Source: Dorea_A sp016295505 (GTDB lineage: Bacteria; Bacillota; Clostridia; Lachnospirales; Lachnospiraceae). Taken from it: a stretch of 64,000 nt of DNA. Below, piece after piece: positions 26,086 to 34,520 of this stretch (positions are counted from its first letter, which is position 1; each line of letters starts with the position of its first letter). The stretch lies in assembly GCF_039832105.1 (NCBI RefSeq), contig NZ_JBDOHS010000005.1:130487-194486 (forward strand), in the 5' to 3' direction. The notes beneath the pieces were generated by a model, which had not been told where the DNA came from, did no database searches, and was given only the letters and a program-made list of their open reading frames with translations. The translations under genes and the position numbers were made by a program.

Positions 26086-26100
26086 GCCTTACCTTTTTTT
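26067..26100 (+). terminator. Terminator overlapping MATE stop codon
   Basis: AAAGGTAA-AGCC and GGCC-TTACCTTT arms with a run of seven T. The minus-strand gene ending at 26099 abuts it. Confidence 0.8.
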
Positions 26101-26689
26101 AATATTTCTTCCTTTTTCCTTTCTTCGGCTTACGCACACTCCATCCGAATGTCCCCAGGGACTTCCCGAGCGCCAGATATTCTCCATGTGAGTAAGCCAG
26201 CAGTCCGGTATCGTTCAGGCTGAACTTCCCATTTTCGTCCATGTAATCTTCTTCAACCTGCACTGCCTGTACTTCTGCCAGGAACATATGATGGGAGCCC
26301 AGTTCTTTGACCTCTGTCACCTTACACTCAATATTGACCGGGCTTTCTTCTATGATCGGAGCGTATTGAAGCGTATTGGCCTTTCCGCGGGTCAGCTTCA
26401 TCTCTTTCCATTTGTCCACATCCCGCCCAGACCGCACACCGCACCAGTCGGTCGCACGCCGAAGCTTCTCCGTCGTCAGGTTTACAACGAATTCTCCGCT
26501 TTCCCTTAACATATGGTAGGAATACCGTTCCGGACGCACAGAGATATATAGCATAGCCGGATTCGTACATACGGTTCCGGTCCATGCTACCGTAATAATA
26601 TTGTCAGCACCGTTCTTATCCGCCGTACTGACCATGACCGCCGGCAGCGGATACAACATATTTCCAGGCTTCCACAATTGCTTCGCCAT
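26099..26689 (-). CDS. Flavin reductase family protein (FMN-binding)
   Basis: 196 residues from ATG 26689, for which AAGGATGG is well placed; an ATG at 26701 would add four residues. The split-barrel flavin reductase fold is indicated by PLPAVMVSTADKNGADNIITVAWTG near the N terminus and the RYSYHMLRESGEFVVNL region that binds FMN. Close to flavoredoxin-type proteins of anaerobes that use FMN for electron transfer or flavin reduction. It shares a direction with the pyrophosphatase upstream (32-bp gap). Confidence 0.85.
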   Translation of the reverse strand: MAKQLWKPGNMLYPLPAVMVSTADKNGADNIITVAWTGTVCTNPAMLYISVRPERYSYHMLRESGEFVVNLTTEKLRRATDWCGVRSGRDVDKWKEMKLTRGKANTLQYAPIIEESPVNIECKVTEVKELGSHHMFLAEVQAVQVEEDYMDENGKFSLNDTGLLAYSHGEYLALGKSLGTFGWSVRKPKKGKRKKY

Positions 26690-26721
26690 AACATTTTCCA
26701 TCCTTATATCTTCTATTATTA

Positions 26722-28368
26722 TTACTGCTGAATCTCACTGACCAGTGTCGGAATCAGCTGTTTCTTTCTGGACACCACGCCCTTTAAAATCATCGGATCG
26801 GCATCCTCTTTTAAGTCAAATGCGTCTGCAATGTATGTCTTTGCATTACTTCCACAACAGAGAAGCTCTGTTGATTCTCCTAGAATATCCGTCAGCATGA
26901 AGTATACCATCTGAAGCTGCTGTTCTTTCAGTACTTCCGGAAGATAAGGCTCCAGAACCTCTTTGACTTCCTGAAGTTCTTCCCTGCTCATGGAATTGAT
27001 CTGTCCGACACCGAACTTTATATCATTCACGTTAAACTGCTTGAAATCCTGGAAACAGATCTCTTCTGCAGTTTTTCCGGAGAGACTGCTGCCAGCCTTG
27101 AACATTGCCTGTGCCATCTCCTCCAGATTGATCTCAGCGATGGCCGCAAGCTGATTGGCAGCTGCTTCGTCCACCGATGTACACGTCGGGGAACGGAACA
27201 GCAGGGTATCCGAGATGATCGCAGAACACAGAAGGCCTGCGATAGTCGGCGTGATCTCTACCCCATATTCCTGATACATCTGATATACGATCGTAGCCGT
27301 ACATCCCACCGGCTGATTACGGAAGAATACCGGCCCTATAGTCTCGATGTTGCCCAGTCTGTGATGATCGATGATCTCCACGATCTCTGCCTCTTCAATT
27401 CCGTCTACTGCCTGGCTCTTCTCATTATGATCCACCAGGATCACTTTCTTCTTACTTACGCTCAGAAAACGTCTTCTTGATATAAATCCCTTGAACCTTC
27501 CATGCCTGTCCAGGATCGGGAAATCACGGTATTTTTTCTTCGCCATAACTTCTTTGATGTCTTCGACGTAGTCACTCATATCAAACGCCGTTAGCGGTGC
27601 TTTCGTCATAAACCGCTTGACCGGAACACTCTGATTGATCAGACGTGCCACCGTAAATGTATCATGTGGCGTGCTGATGATAACAATGCTCTGATCCTCT
27701 GCTCTTCGGATCACTTCCTCTGACACAGAAGCTCCCTGGCAGATAACCATACAGCTGACATCCATATCCAGTGCACAGATCTGTGATTCATATCGGTTTC
27801 CCAGGATCACCAGATCATCTTTTGCGATGAATTCTGCCATCAGATCCGGATTAGATGCCCCGATCGCTACTTTTCCTTTGGTAAAATATCCATGTTCATT
27901 GCCGGTGATCAGAGTCCCGTCCAGTGTCTTGATGATGTTGCGATACTGTGTCTTTGCCGCAGACAATGTATAGTTATCGTACACTTCCATATAGGAGGTC
28001 GCGATATCACCGGTGGAGATCACTCCTTCCAGCTCATCATCCTTCAGAATCGGAATTGTCTTGATATTATTTTCCTTCATTTTAATCCAGGTATCACGGA
28101 TGGACACATTCGGTTCCACCCCGTCGATCTTATGGATATCCATATCCTTTACCTGCAGCTTTACATTTGTAAGCAGACCCGGCGCCTTCACTCCAAACCT
28201 GTGCAGTACATAATGCGTCTCTTCATTTATCTGACCGGCTCTCTTTGCCACATAATCATTGCCGGTAACTTCTTTTTTTAAATGCGCATATGCAATCGCG
28301 GAACAGATCGAATCTGTATCTGGATTCTTATGTCCGACTACATATACTTTTTCTGCTTTTCTTCCCAT
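26722..28368 (-). CDS. ppaC: CBS/DRTGG-containing manganese-dependent inorganic pyrophosphatase
   Basis: 548 residues from ATG 28368 (GGAG at good spacing; the open frame upstream to 28476 has no ribosome site). Family II PPase: DHH motifs VGHKNPDTDSICSA at the N terminus and IIDHHRLGNIE near 365, with a C-terminal DHHA2 domain. Between them an insert of about 240 residues holds two CBS domains around a DRTGG domain. In studied relatives this insert makes the enzyme sensitive to adenine nucleotides and diadenosine polyphosphates. Hydrolyses PPi to drive biosynthesis. Confidence 0.93.
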   Translation of the reverse strand: MGRKAEKVYVVGHKNPDTDSICSAIAYAHLKKEVTGNDYVAKRAGQINEETHYVLHRFGVKAPGLLTNVKLQVKDMDIHKIDGVEPNVSIRDTWIKMKENNIKTIPILKDDELEGVISTGDIATSYMEVYDNYTLSAAKTQYRNIIKTLDGTLITGNEHGYFTKGKVAIGASNPDLMAEFIAKDDLVILGNRYESQICALDMDVSCMVICQGASVSEEVIRRAEDQSIVIISTPHDTFTVARLINQSVPVKRFMTKAPLTAFDMSDYVEDIKEVMAKKKYRDFPILDRHGRFKGFISRRRFLSVSKKKVILVDHNEKSQAVDGIEEAEIVEIIDHHRLGNIETIGPVFFRNQPVGCTATIVYQMYQEYGVEITPTIAGLLCSAIISDTLLFRSPTCTSVDEAAANQLAAIAEINLEEMAQAMFKAGSSLSGKTAEEICFQDFKQFNVNDIKFGVGQINSMSREELQEVKEVLEPYLPEVLKEQQLQMVYFMLTDILGESTELLCCGSNAKTYIADAFDLKEDADPMILKGVVSRKKQLIPTLVSEIQQ

Positions 28369-28521
28369 ATCAATTACTCCACTTATTATGTTCTTATTAC
28401 ACTCTTTACTTTTATGTGTATTGTTTTTACCAATACTAAAATAAGCTTGCCATTTTTTTTTGATTTCGTCAACCATATTTATTTTCCGAAATATATATTT
28501 TTTCTGATCTGCATAATTTCT

Positions 28522-28551
28522 TTGGATATCACTGACATTTTATGCTATACT
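28522..28551 (+). promoter_or_regulatory. Promoter of S1-domain protein
   Basis: -35 TTGGAT (28522-28527), 18-bp spacer, extended -10 ATGC-TATACT (28546-28551). Leader of about 60 nt before the ATG at 28620. Confidence 0.6.
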
Positions 28552-28619
28552 GAAATTAGCATGCAAGAGCGTGTGCTTTCAGGCATATAGCTCTTAATAC
28601 CGAGAAAGGGAATCATACA

Positions 28620-29312
28620 ATGAGCGAAGAATTATTACAAGAAGAAACCAAACTGGAAGAGGCTGTTGAGACAATGGCAGACCTGGAAGAACACTTCGAT
28701 GATGCTAATCCATGGAGACTGGTAGAATCCTATATGGAGAAGGGAACCAACCTGCCGGTTAAGATCGAAGGAATTGTCAACGGCGGTGCAATCGCCATGG
28801 TGGAAGGATTGCGTGGATTCATTCCTGCATCCAAGCTTTCTTTATCTTACATTGAAGACCTGGAATCCTACCTGTTAAAGGATATTGAAGTCAGAGTCAT
28901 TGATGTGGATGAAGCAGAAAACCGCCTGATCCTTTCTGCACGTGAGATCCTGAAAGAACAGGAGAAAAAGGCAATGGAAGAAAAGCTTGCCAATGTAAAG
29001 GTTGGAAGTGTTGTAAGCGGTAAAGTAGAAAGTCTTCAGGATTACGGTGCTTTCGTTCGTCTGGAGAATGGACTGTCCGGTCTGGTACACGTATCTCAGA
29101 TCAGCCAGAAACGTGTAAAATCTCCAAAGGATGTACTGAATACCGGAGATGAAGTTCAGGTTAAGATCATCGGAATCAAGGACGGCAAGATCAGCCTGAG
29201 CATGAAGGCTCTGGAAGAGATTCCGGAAGAGCCGGAAGAGAAAGTTGTCATTCCAAAGGCAGAAAATATCGGAACCAGCCTTGGAGATCTTTTTAAGAAT
29301 CTGAAATTATAA
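28620..29312 (+). CDS. S1 RNA-binding domain protein (RpsA-like, two S1 domains)
   Basis: 230 residues. An acidic N terminus, then two S1 domains: about 45-110 (KIEGIVNGGAIAMVEGLRGFIPASKL) and about 128-200 (GSVVSGKVESLQDYGAFVRLENGLSGLVHVSQIS). True RpsA in Proteobacteria has six S1 repeats, so this is a short Firmicutes-type relative. It probably binds RNA in translation or decay; the exact role is unclear. Monocistronic with its own promoter and terminator. Confidence 0.88.
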   Translation: MSEELLQEETKLEEAVETMADLEEHFDDANPWRLVESYMEKGTNLPVKIEGIVNGGAIAMVEGLRGFIPASKLSLSYIEDLESYLLKDIEVRVIDVDEAENRLILSAREILKEQEKKAMEEKLANVKVGSVVSGKVESLQDYGAFVRLENGLSGLVHVSQISQKRVKSPKDVLNTGDEVQVKIIGIKDGKISLSMKALEEIPEEPEEKVVIPKAENIGTSLGDLFKNLKL

Positions 29313-29323
29313 AGCAGATGCAG

Positions 29324-29374
29324 ATCGGGTGTCCTGCAAGTCATCTCATGGCTTTTCGGACACCCGATTTTTAT
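29324..29374 (+). terminator. Terminator of S1-domain gene
   Basis: Arms ATCGGGTGTCC/GGACACCCGAT, 23-nt loop, followed by TTTTTAT. Confidence 0.85.
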
Positions 29375-29390
29375 CGTTTTTTCAATATGA

Positions 29391-30071
29391 TTAATTACCA
29401 GTCGGCATATACGGTCTTAACGCACCTGCCACACTGCTGATCGGCATTGTCTGAAGCCAGATATGTCCCGGTCCGGTAACGACCGTATTAAACAGACCTT
29501 CTCCGCCGAATACCATATTCTTAAGACCGGGTACCGTCTGGATATCCATGCTGCAACTTGCCGTCATAGCTGCAAGGTATCCGGAATCAATGATGATCTG
29601 CTGTCCCGGCTGCAGTTCGTATTCTACGACATGTCCGTCGAACTCTGCAAATGCAATCCCGTGTCCGGATACTCTCTGCAGAATGAATCCCTCTCCTCCG
29701 AACAATCCGGATGCCACTTTTTTCTGGAAATGAACCGACAGTTCCACGCCTGCTTCGGCTGCAAGAAATGCTTTTTTCTGGAAGATATATTCCTGTCCCG
29801 GTCCGATCTCAAACGGACGGATCATCCCCGGAAAACTGGACGCAAATGCGATCTGTCCAAGCCCTCCCTGTGCCGTATAGATGTTCTGAAACATCGCTTC
29901 TCCGGAGAACATTCTGCCAAATGCCTTCCCGAGTCCTCCGTTGGTCGATGTCTCCATCTTCATATTCGGTGACATCCATGCCATAGAGCCGCGCTCTGTG
30001 ACCATCTTCTCTCCTGCCTCCAGCTGACATACCACAACCGGCAGAGTTTCCCCTAAAATCTGATACCGCAT
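29391..30071 (-). CDS. AIM24/TIGR00266 family protein
   Basis: 226 residues with no signal or membrane helix. Repeated Gly-rich beta segments (GGLGQIAFASSFPG, GGEGFILQRVSGHGIAFAEF, GGEGLFNTVVTGPGHIWLQT) match the AIM24 fold, a trimeric beta-barrel-like protein whose bacterial role is not established. The ribosome site AAAGGAGG and ATG are clear. Stands between convergent S1 gene and the C_GCAxxG gene, likely its own unit. Confidence 0.88.
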   Translation of the reverse strand: MRYQILGETLPVVVCQLEAGEKMVTERGSMAWMSPNMKMETSTNGGLGKAFGRMFSGEAMFQNIYTAQGGLGQIAFASSFPGMIRPFEIGPGQEYIFQKKAFLAAEAGVELSVHFQKKVASGLFGGEGFILQRVSGHGIAFAEFDGHVVEYELQPGQQIIIDSGYLAAMTASCSMDIQTVPGLKNMVFGGEGLFNTVVTGPGHIWLQTMPISSVAGALRPYMPTGN

Positions 30072-30150
30072 TTTCTTTCCTCCTTTTTGAATGTTTATGA
30101 TTCCAATATTCTTTCTAAGATATTATATTTACAGATTATGTTTACAGATA

Positions 30151-30570
30151 CTATGCTTCTCTGTCCGCAAACATCTCATCTATCATCGCCGCCGCATCCT
30201 CTACGCATTTGATGCAGCATACCAGCGGCTGTGGTCCATCCATATTCTTCAGATCCCGGCAATAGACAGATCCGTTCTCTTCTGTGAATTTTGCTGCCGA
30301 TTCACGGAATTTTCGATATGTATCTGCCTTTGTCTTCATCGGATTCTCCATATCACCTGCACTGTTAACAAGCCCGATCGTAAGAAACATACCGGTTACT
30401 GCGCCGCAGGTATCCTTCAGCCCTCCCATGCCGGATCCGAATCCTTCCGCCAGCCGGAAGGCATCTTCTTCTTTCACTCCGAACTCTTCGCAATAAGCGC
30501 AGATGACTGCCTGACAGCAGTTATATCCCTGTTTAAACTTTGCAACTGCAATATCTTTCTTTGCTTTCAT
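30151..30570 (-). CDS. C_GCAxxG_C_C family protein
   Basis: 139 residues from ATG 30570. Conserved cysteines define the family: YNCCQAVICAYCEEFG near residue 15, TCGAVTGMFLTIG near 55, and CRDL plus CCIKCVEDAA near the C terminus. Proteins of this kind are common in anaerobes and often lie near redox genes; they probably bind a metal or Fe-S cluster, but no function is proven. It begins 17 bp after nadE, so is probably co-transcribed. Confidence 0.85.
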   Translation of the reverse strand: MKAKKDIAVAKFKQGYNCCQAVICAYCEEFGVKEEDAFRLAEGFGSGMGGLKDTCGAVTGMFLTIGLVNSAGDMENPMKTKADTYRKFRESAAKFTEENGSVYCRDLKNMDGPQPLVCCIKCVEDAAAMIDEMFADREA

Positions 30571-30587
30571 ACTCTCAGCCCTTCTTT

Positions 30588-32513
30588 CTACATTTCCGCT
30601 GGTTTCACCTGCTCCAGATCCCGAAGCCATCCTGTCGCGCAGGCATCACTCGGCATTCTCCAGTCTCCTCTTGGAGATAACGCAACCGTACCGACCTTCG
30701 GTCCATCCGGCAGACAGGAACGTTTGAACTGCTGCATAAAGAATCTGCGGCAGAATGTATACAGCCATTTATAGATAGTCGCATCATCATACTCTCCGGC
30801 AAATGCATATCTTGCGATCCGGTAGATCTTGCTCGGTTCATATCCGAAACGCAGCAGATAATATAAATAAAAGTCATGAAGCTCATACGGTCCCACCAGG
30901 TCTTCGGTCTTCTGTGCGATCTCACCGTCCTTCGGTGGAAGAAGCTCCGGACTTACCGGAGTATCCAGAACATCATAGAGTACATTTTTCAATTCTTCAT
31001 CTTCGCAGGTATCTGCATAATAATGCACCAGATGTCTGACAAGCGTCTTCGGAACAGAAGCATTGACTCCATACATAGACATATGATCTCCATTATAGGT
31101 CGCCCAACCAAGCGCAAGTTCTGACATATCACCGGTTCCAATCACGATACCGCCTGCCTGATTGGCTACATCCATCAGTACCTGTGTCCTCTCACGCGCC
31201 TGTGAATTCTCATATGTGACGCTGTGATCCTCCGGATTATGTCCGATATCCTTAAAATGCTGCTCTACTGCTGCTCCGACCGGAATCTCACGAAGCGTTG
31301 CTCCAAGCTTCTGTGACATCTTGCATGCATTCTGATATGTTCTGTCCGTCGTTCCAAAGCATGGCATCGTCACAGCCACGATTCCCTTCCGGTCCATTCC
31401 CAGGGCATCAAATGCTTTCGCACTCACCAGAAGAGCAAGCGTGGAGTCCAGTCCTCCCGAGATGCCGACCACTGCGCTCTTTGCATGCGCATGAGCCAGA
31501 CGTTTTTTCAGTCCCATCGCCTGGATCGTCAGAATCTCTTCACATCGTTTGGCTCTTTCACTCATGACACTTGGGACGAACGGTCTGGATGGGAACGGTC
31601 TGGTAAGCTTTGTCTCCTCTTTCCTGATCTCAAATGGAATACGCATCAGTGTTTTTTCCTCTGCTGCCTGGAATGTCGTATTTTTTCTTCTCTCACTGAG
31701 CAGTCTCCGGACATCGATCTCCGTATAGATCGCGCTGTTTTCAAAACGTTTGCTCTTTGCAAGGGTCGTTCCGTTCTCTGCAATGATATTATGACCGCCG
31801 AACACCAGGTCCGTTGTAGACTCCCCTTCTCCCGCATTGGCATAGATATATCCACAGATCAGTCTTGCCGACTGTCCCTCAATCAGACTTCTTCTGTAAG
31901 AAGCTTTTCCAATCGTTTCATCACTCGCAGAACAATTGACGATCACAGTCGCGCCTTCTCTCGCCGCCTGAATACTCGGCGGGATCGGAGACCACACATC
32001 TTCGCAGATCTCTGCGGATACGATCAGTTCTTCCATCCCTTCAGCCACAAACAAAAGCTGTGGTCCAAACGGGATCTCCCGTCCGTTCAGGCAGATCATC
32101 CGCGCCTTCTTTGGGCCACGGCGGAACTGGCGCATCTCATAAAATTCTCCGTAATTCGGAAGAAAGCTCTTTGTCGTAAGTCCAAGAATCCTTCCCTGAT
32201 TCAGCGCCGCTGCCACATTGTAGAGTTCTCCGTCTACCGCCAGCGGAAGCCCCACAAAGATCAGCGCATCCTTTCCTGTCGTATGCTCCGCGATCTGAAA
32301 TAACGCTTTTCTTGCATCCTGCAGCAGAATATCCTGTGTAAACAGGTCACTGCATGTATATCCGGTCACACAAAGTTCCGGAAATACAACGATCTTAGCC
32401 CCCTCTTTGATGGTCTCATCTATCATACGACAGATATTTTCCGTATTATATGCAACATCTGCCACCCGGATATCCGGAGTCACTGCCGCAACTTTTACAA
32501 ATCCCTGGTTCAT
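30588..32513 (-). CDS. nadE: Glutamine-dependent NAD+ synthetase
   Basis: 641 residues. Final step of NAD synthesis: amidation of deamido-NAD using glutamine. The N-terminal nitrilase-type glutaminase (1-280) shows FPELCVTGYT, the catalytic Lys region and Cys in AEICEDVWSP near residue 170. The C-terminal synthetase (320-641) has the PP-loop VVGISGGLDSTLAL near 345 and IGTGDMSELALGWATYNGDHMSMY. Start after GGGAGGAAG. Heads a pair with the C_GCAxxG gene. Confidence 0.96.
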   Translation of the reverse strand: MNQGFVKVAAVTPDIRVADVAYNTENICRMIDETIKEGAKIVVFPELCVTGYTCSDLFTQDILLQDARKALFQIAEHTTGKDALIFVGLPLAVDGELYNVAAALNQGRILGLTTKSFLPNYGEFYEMRQFRRGPKKARMICLNGREIPFGPQLLFVAEGMEELIVSAEICEDVWSPIPPSIQAAREGATVIVNCSASDETIGKASYRRSLIEGQSARLICGYIYANAGEGESTTDLVFGGHNIIAENGTTLAKSKRFENSAIYTEIDVRRLLSERRKNTTFQAAEEKTLMRIPFEIRKEETKLTRPFPSRPFVPSVMSERAKRCEEILTIQAMGLKKRLAHAHAKSAVVGISGGLDSTLALLVSAKAFDALGMDRKGIVAVTMPCFGTTDRTYQNACKMSQKLGATLREIPVGAAVEQHFKDIGHNPEDHSVTYENSQARERTQVLMDVANQAGGIVIGTGDMSELALGWATYNGDHMSMYGVNASVPKTLVRHLVHYYADTCEDEELKNVLYDVLDTPVSPELLPPKDGEIAQKTEDLVGPYELHDFYLYYLLRFGYEPSKIYRIARYAFAGEYDDATIYKWLYTFCRRFFMQQFKRSCLPDGPKVGTVALSPRGDWRMPSDACATGWLRDLEQVKPAEM

Positions 32514-32589
32514 CCTTCTTCCTCCCTGCGCTCTGGCATTCTTCTAGTATTATCAGCTTATATTTATATCCTATTTATTTACTCTAATA

Positions 32590-33465
32590 TCATTTGCTGC
32601 GCTTAATGATCTGTTTCAACTCTTCCACCGTATACTGATAAGCCGTATTACAGAAGAAGCACTTTACTTCTATCGGCTTTCCTTCATCAATCATTTCCTG
32701 AATATCTTTTTTCCCTACACTTACAACCGCCTGCTCTACTCTTTCCTTGGAACAATTACAGTAAAACTGTGTCGGAATCGTATCTGTGATCTCAAGTCCT
32801 ACATTGCCAAGCAGCGTCTCCAGCAACTGTTCCGGTGTATATCCCTGCTCAAGAAGGTTGGTAACAGAGGTTACATTTTTCAGATTTTCTTCAATCTGGC
32901 TGATCGTTTCATCCGTTGCAAACGGCATCATCTGAATAATGAATCCGCCGGCACATTTGACTGTATTGTCCTTCTCCATCAGAACTCCCAGTCCTACCGA
33001 AGAAGGAACCTGCTCGGAATTGGCAAAATAATACGTCAGATCCTCCGCAATCTCGCTGGTCACAAGAATGGTCTGACCGGAATAAGGTTCCTTCAGCCCC
33101 AGATCCTTGATCACCTGAATCAGGCCGATTCCGACTGCACCGCCCACATCCAGTTTGCCGTTCTTCGGCGGAAGAACCACGTCCGGATTGTTTACATATC
33201 CCTTAACGTTCGCATGGCTGTCGGCGGTAACCGTGATTCCCCCAAGCGGCCCGTCTCCCCGGATCTGAATGGTCAGCATGTCCGTATCATTTTTCATCAT
33301 ACTTCCCATCATCGCACCGGCAGTCAGAAGCCTCCCCAGTGCAGCGGTCGCTACCGGACTTGTATTGTGATGTTCTCTGGCGGTCTCCACCACCTCTCTT
33401 GTTGTTGCCGCAAATACTCTCACCTGTCCATTTGCCGCAGTTGCTCTGACAATATAATCTTTCAT
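32590..33465 (-). CDS. hslO: Redox-regulated chaperone Hsp33
   Basis: 291 residues. Holdase activated when oxidants release zinc from its C-terminal cysteines, seen here as CNCS and CFFC at about residues 237-272. The N-terminal core (KDYIVRATAANGQVRVFAATT, then TAALGRLLTAGAMMG) is typical. GAGGAAGATC ribosome site. 76 bp ahead of nadE in the same direction. Confidence 0.96.
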   Translation of the reverse strand: MKDYIVRATAANGQVRVFAATTREVVETAREHHNTSPVATAALGRLLTAGAMMGSMMKNDTDMLTIQIRGDGPLGGITVTADSHANVKGYVNNPDVVLPPKNGKLDVGGAVGIGLIQVIKDLGLKEPYSGQTILVTSEIAEDLTYYFANSEQVPSSVGLGVLMEKDNTVKCAGGFIIQMMPFATDETISQIEENLKNVTSVTNLLEQGYTPEQLLETLLGNVGLEITDTIPTQFYCNCSKERVEQAVVSVGKKDIQEMIDEGKPIEVKCFFCNTAYQYTVEELKQIIKRSK

Positions 33466-33525
33466 TATGATCTTCCTCTTTTCTTTCTATGATCTGCATT
33501 CAATGCTTTTGTTTTTTCTGCCTGT

Positions 33526-33561
33526 CCTGCTTACTTTCCTGCTTACTTTCCTGCTTACTTT
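33526..33561. repeat. Three perfect 12-bp tandem repeats at a gene end
   Basis: CCTGCTTACTTT three times in a row (33526-33537, 33538-33549, 33550-33561). The stop codon of the methyltransferase gene lies in the copy nearest the gene and each further copy has the same in-frame stop. Confidence 0.95.
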
Positions 33562-34313
33562 CCGCGCTCCTGTGCGATTACACAGATGCGTTCACTGTTA
33601 TACATCGGTGCCTTTTTTGTATAGTCATCATACGCGGCAAGGTACTGAAGTCCTGCTGCTTCCAGCATAGTCTTGATCTTCTCCAGCGTATAGGCTTTCT
33701 GATAATGCGTTTCCTGATATTTCCTGTATAATTCTGGATCCTCTTCACTCTGTACAAACAATGTCAGCTCATACTCGTTGATCATTTCCTGTCCGTCATA
33801 GTAATTGTCCCAGATAAAGCTGCATTCTTCCCGTTCCTCTGCGATCACCTGTTCTCCCAGAATCTCTCTGTACTTATACTCCGTATTAAAATCAAACAAA
33901 AAGATTCCCTGCGGATCCAGATAATTATTGACCAGCCGGAACACTTCTGTAAGTTCGTCTTCTTCTGTCACATAATTGACGGAATCACAGACGCTTACCA
34001 CAGCTCTTACCGTACCATATAATTCAAATTCCTGCATATTCTGCTGAAGATACAAGATATCATGTCCGCTTTCCATCCGTTTTTCCAGCGCGAGCTCCAG
34101 CATATCCTCAGAATTGTCCACTCCGATCATGTCATATCCTGCTCCTGCAAGAAGCTCCGTCATATTTCCTGTGCCACAGCCAAGCTCCAGCACCAGGCCC
34201 TCTTCAATCCCATATTCTTTCAGCTTCTCGATCAGGTAATCCGCCCATTCTTCATAAGGCACATTATCCATGAATGTATCATACACCTCGGCAAAACTTG
34301 TATAGGCCTCCAT
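33555..34313 (-). CDS. Class I SAM-dependent methyltransferase
   Basis: 252 residues from ATG 34313, preceded by AAAGGAAGGATC; the open frame continues 68 codons upstream through terminator-like sequence and is not used. Motif I VLELGCGTGNMTELL lies near residue 40 and the SAM acidic motif IGVDNSEDML near 62, followed by VVSVCDSVNYV. The fold matches small-molecule methyltransferases of the UbiE/YcgJ kind; the substrate is unknown. The last codons run into a 12-bp tandem repeat. Confidence 0.9.
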   Translation of the reverse strand: MEAYTSFAEVYDTFMDNVPYEEWADYLIEKLKEYGIEEGLVLELGCGTGNMTELLAGAGYDMIGVDNSEDMLELALEKRMESGHDILYLQQNMQEFELYGTVRAVVSVCDSVNYVTEEDELTEVFRLVNNYLDPQGIFLFDFNTEYKYREILGEQVIAEEREECSFIWDNYYDGQEMINEYELTLFVQSEEDPELYRKYQETHYQKAYTLEKIKTMLEAAGLQYLAAYDDYTKKAPMYNSERICVIAQERGK

Positions 34314-34449
34314 GCCGATCCTTCCTTTCATCCTGACACCATAGTGTCTGTCGTTCACATCTAGTAGATAGTTTCGCATAGTCTCCTGCACATTATAACA
34401 TGATACGAAGCGTTTATCCAATATATTAAGAAAGACTTTCTGCAAACAG

Positions 34450-34495
34450 CAAAAGAAGATTGTAAAACATCTTTTCAGACATCTTACAATCCTCT
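34450..34495 (-). terminator. Probable terminator of the heptad-repeat gene
   Basis: Minus-strand arms AGGATTGTAA/TTACAATCTT with an 18-nt loop, followed by CTTTT. The loop is large, so confidence is moderate. Confidence 0.5.
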
Positions 34496-34520
34496 TAATT
34501 CTATCCAATATAATCACAGA

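Noticed and set aside
34314..34517. 68-residue N-terminal extension of the methyltransferase
   Set aside because: No ribosome site, hydrophobic and basic sequence unlike the family, and overlaps the upstream gene's terminator region.
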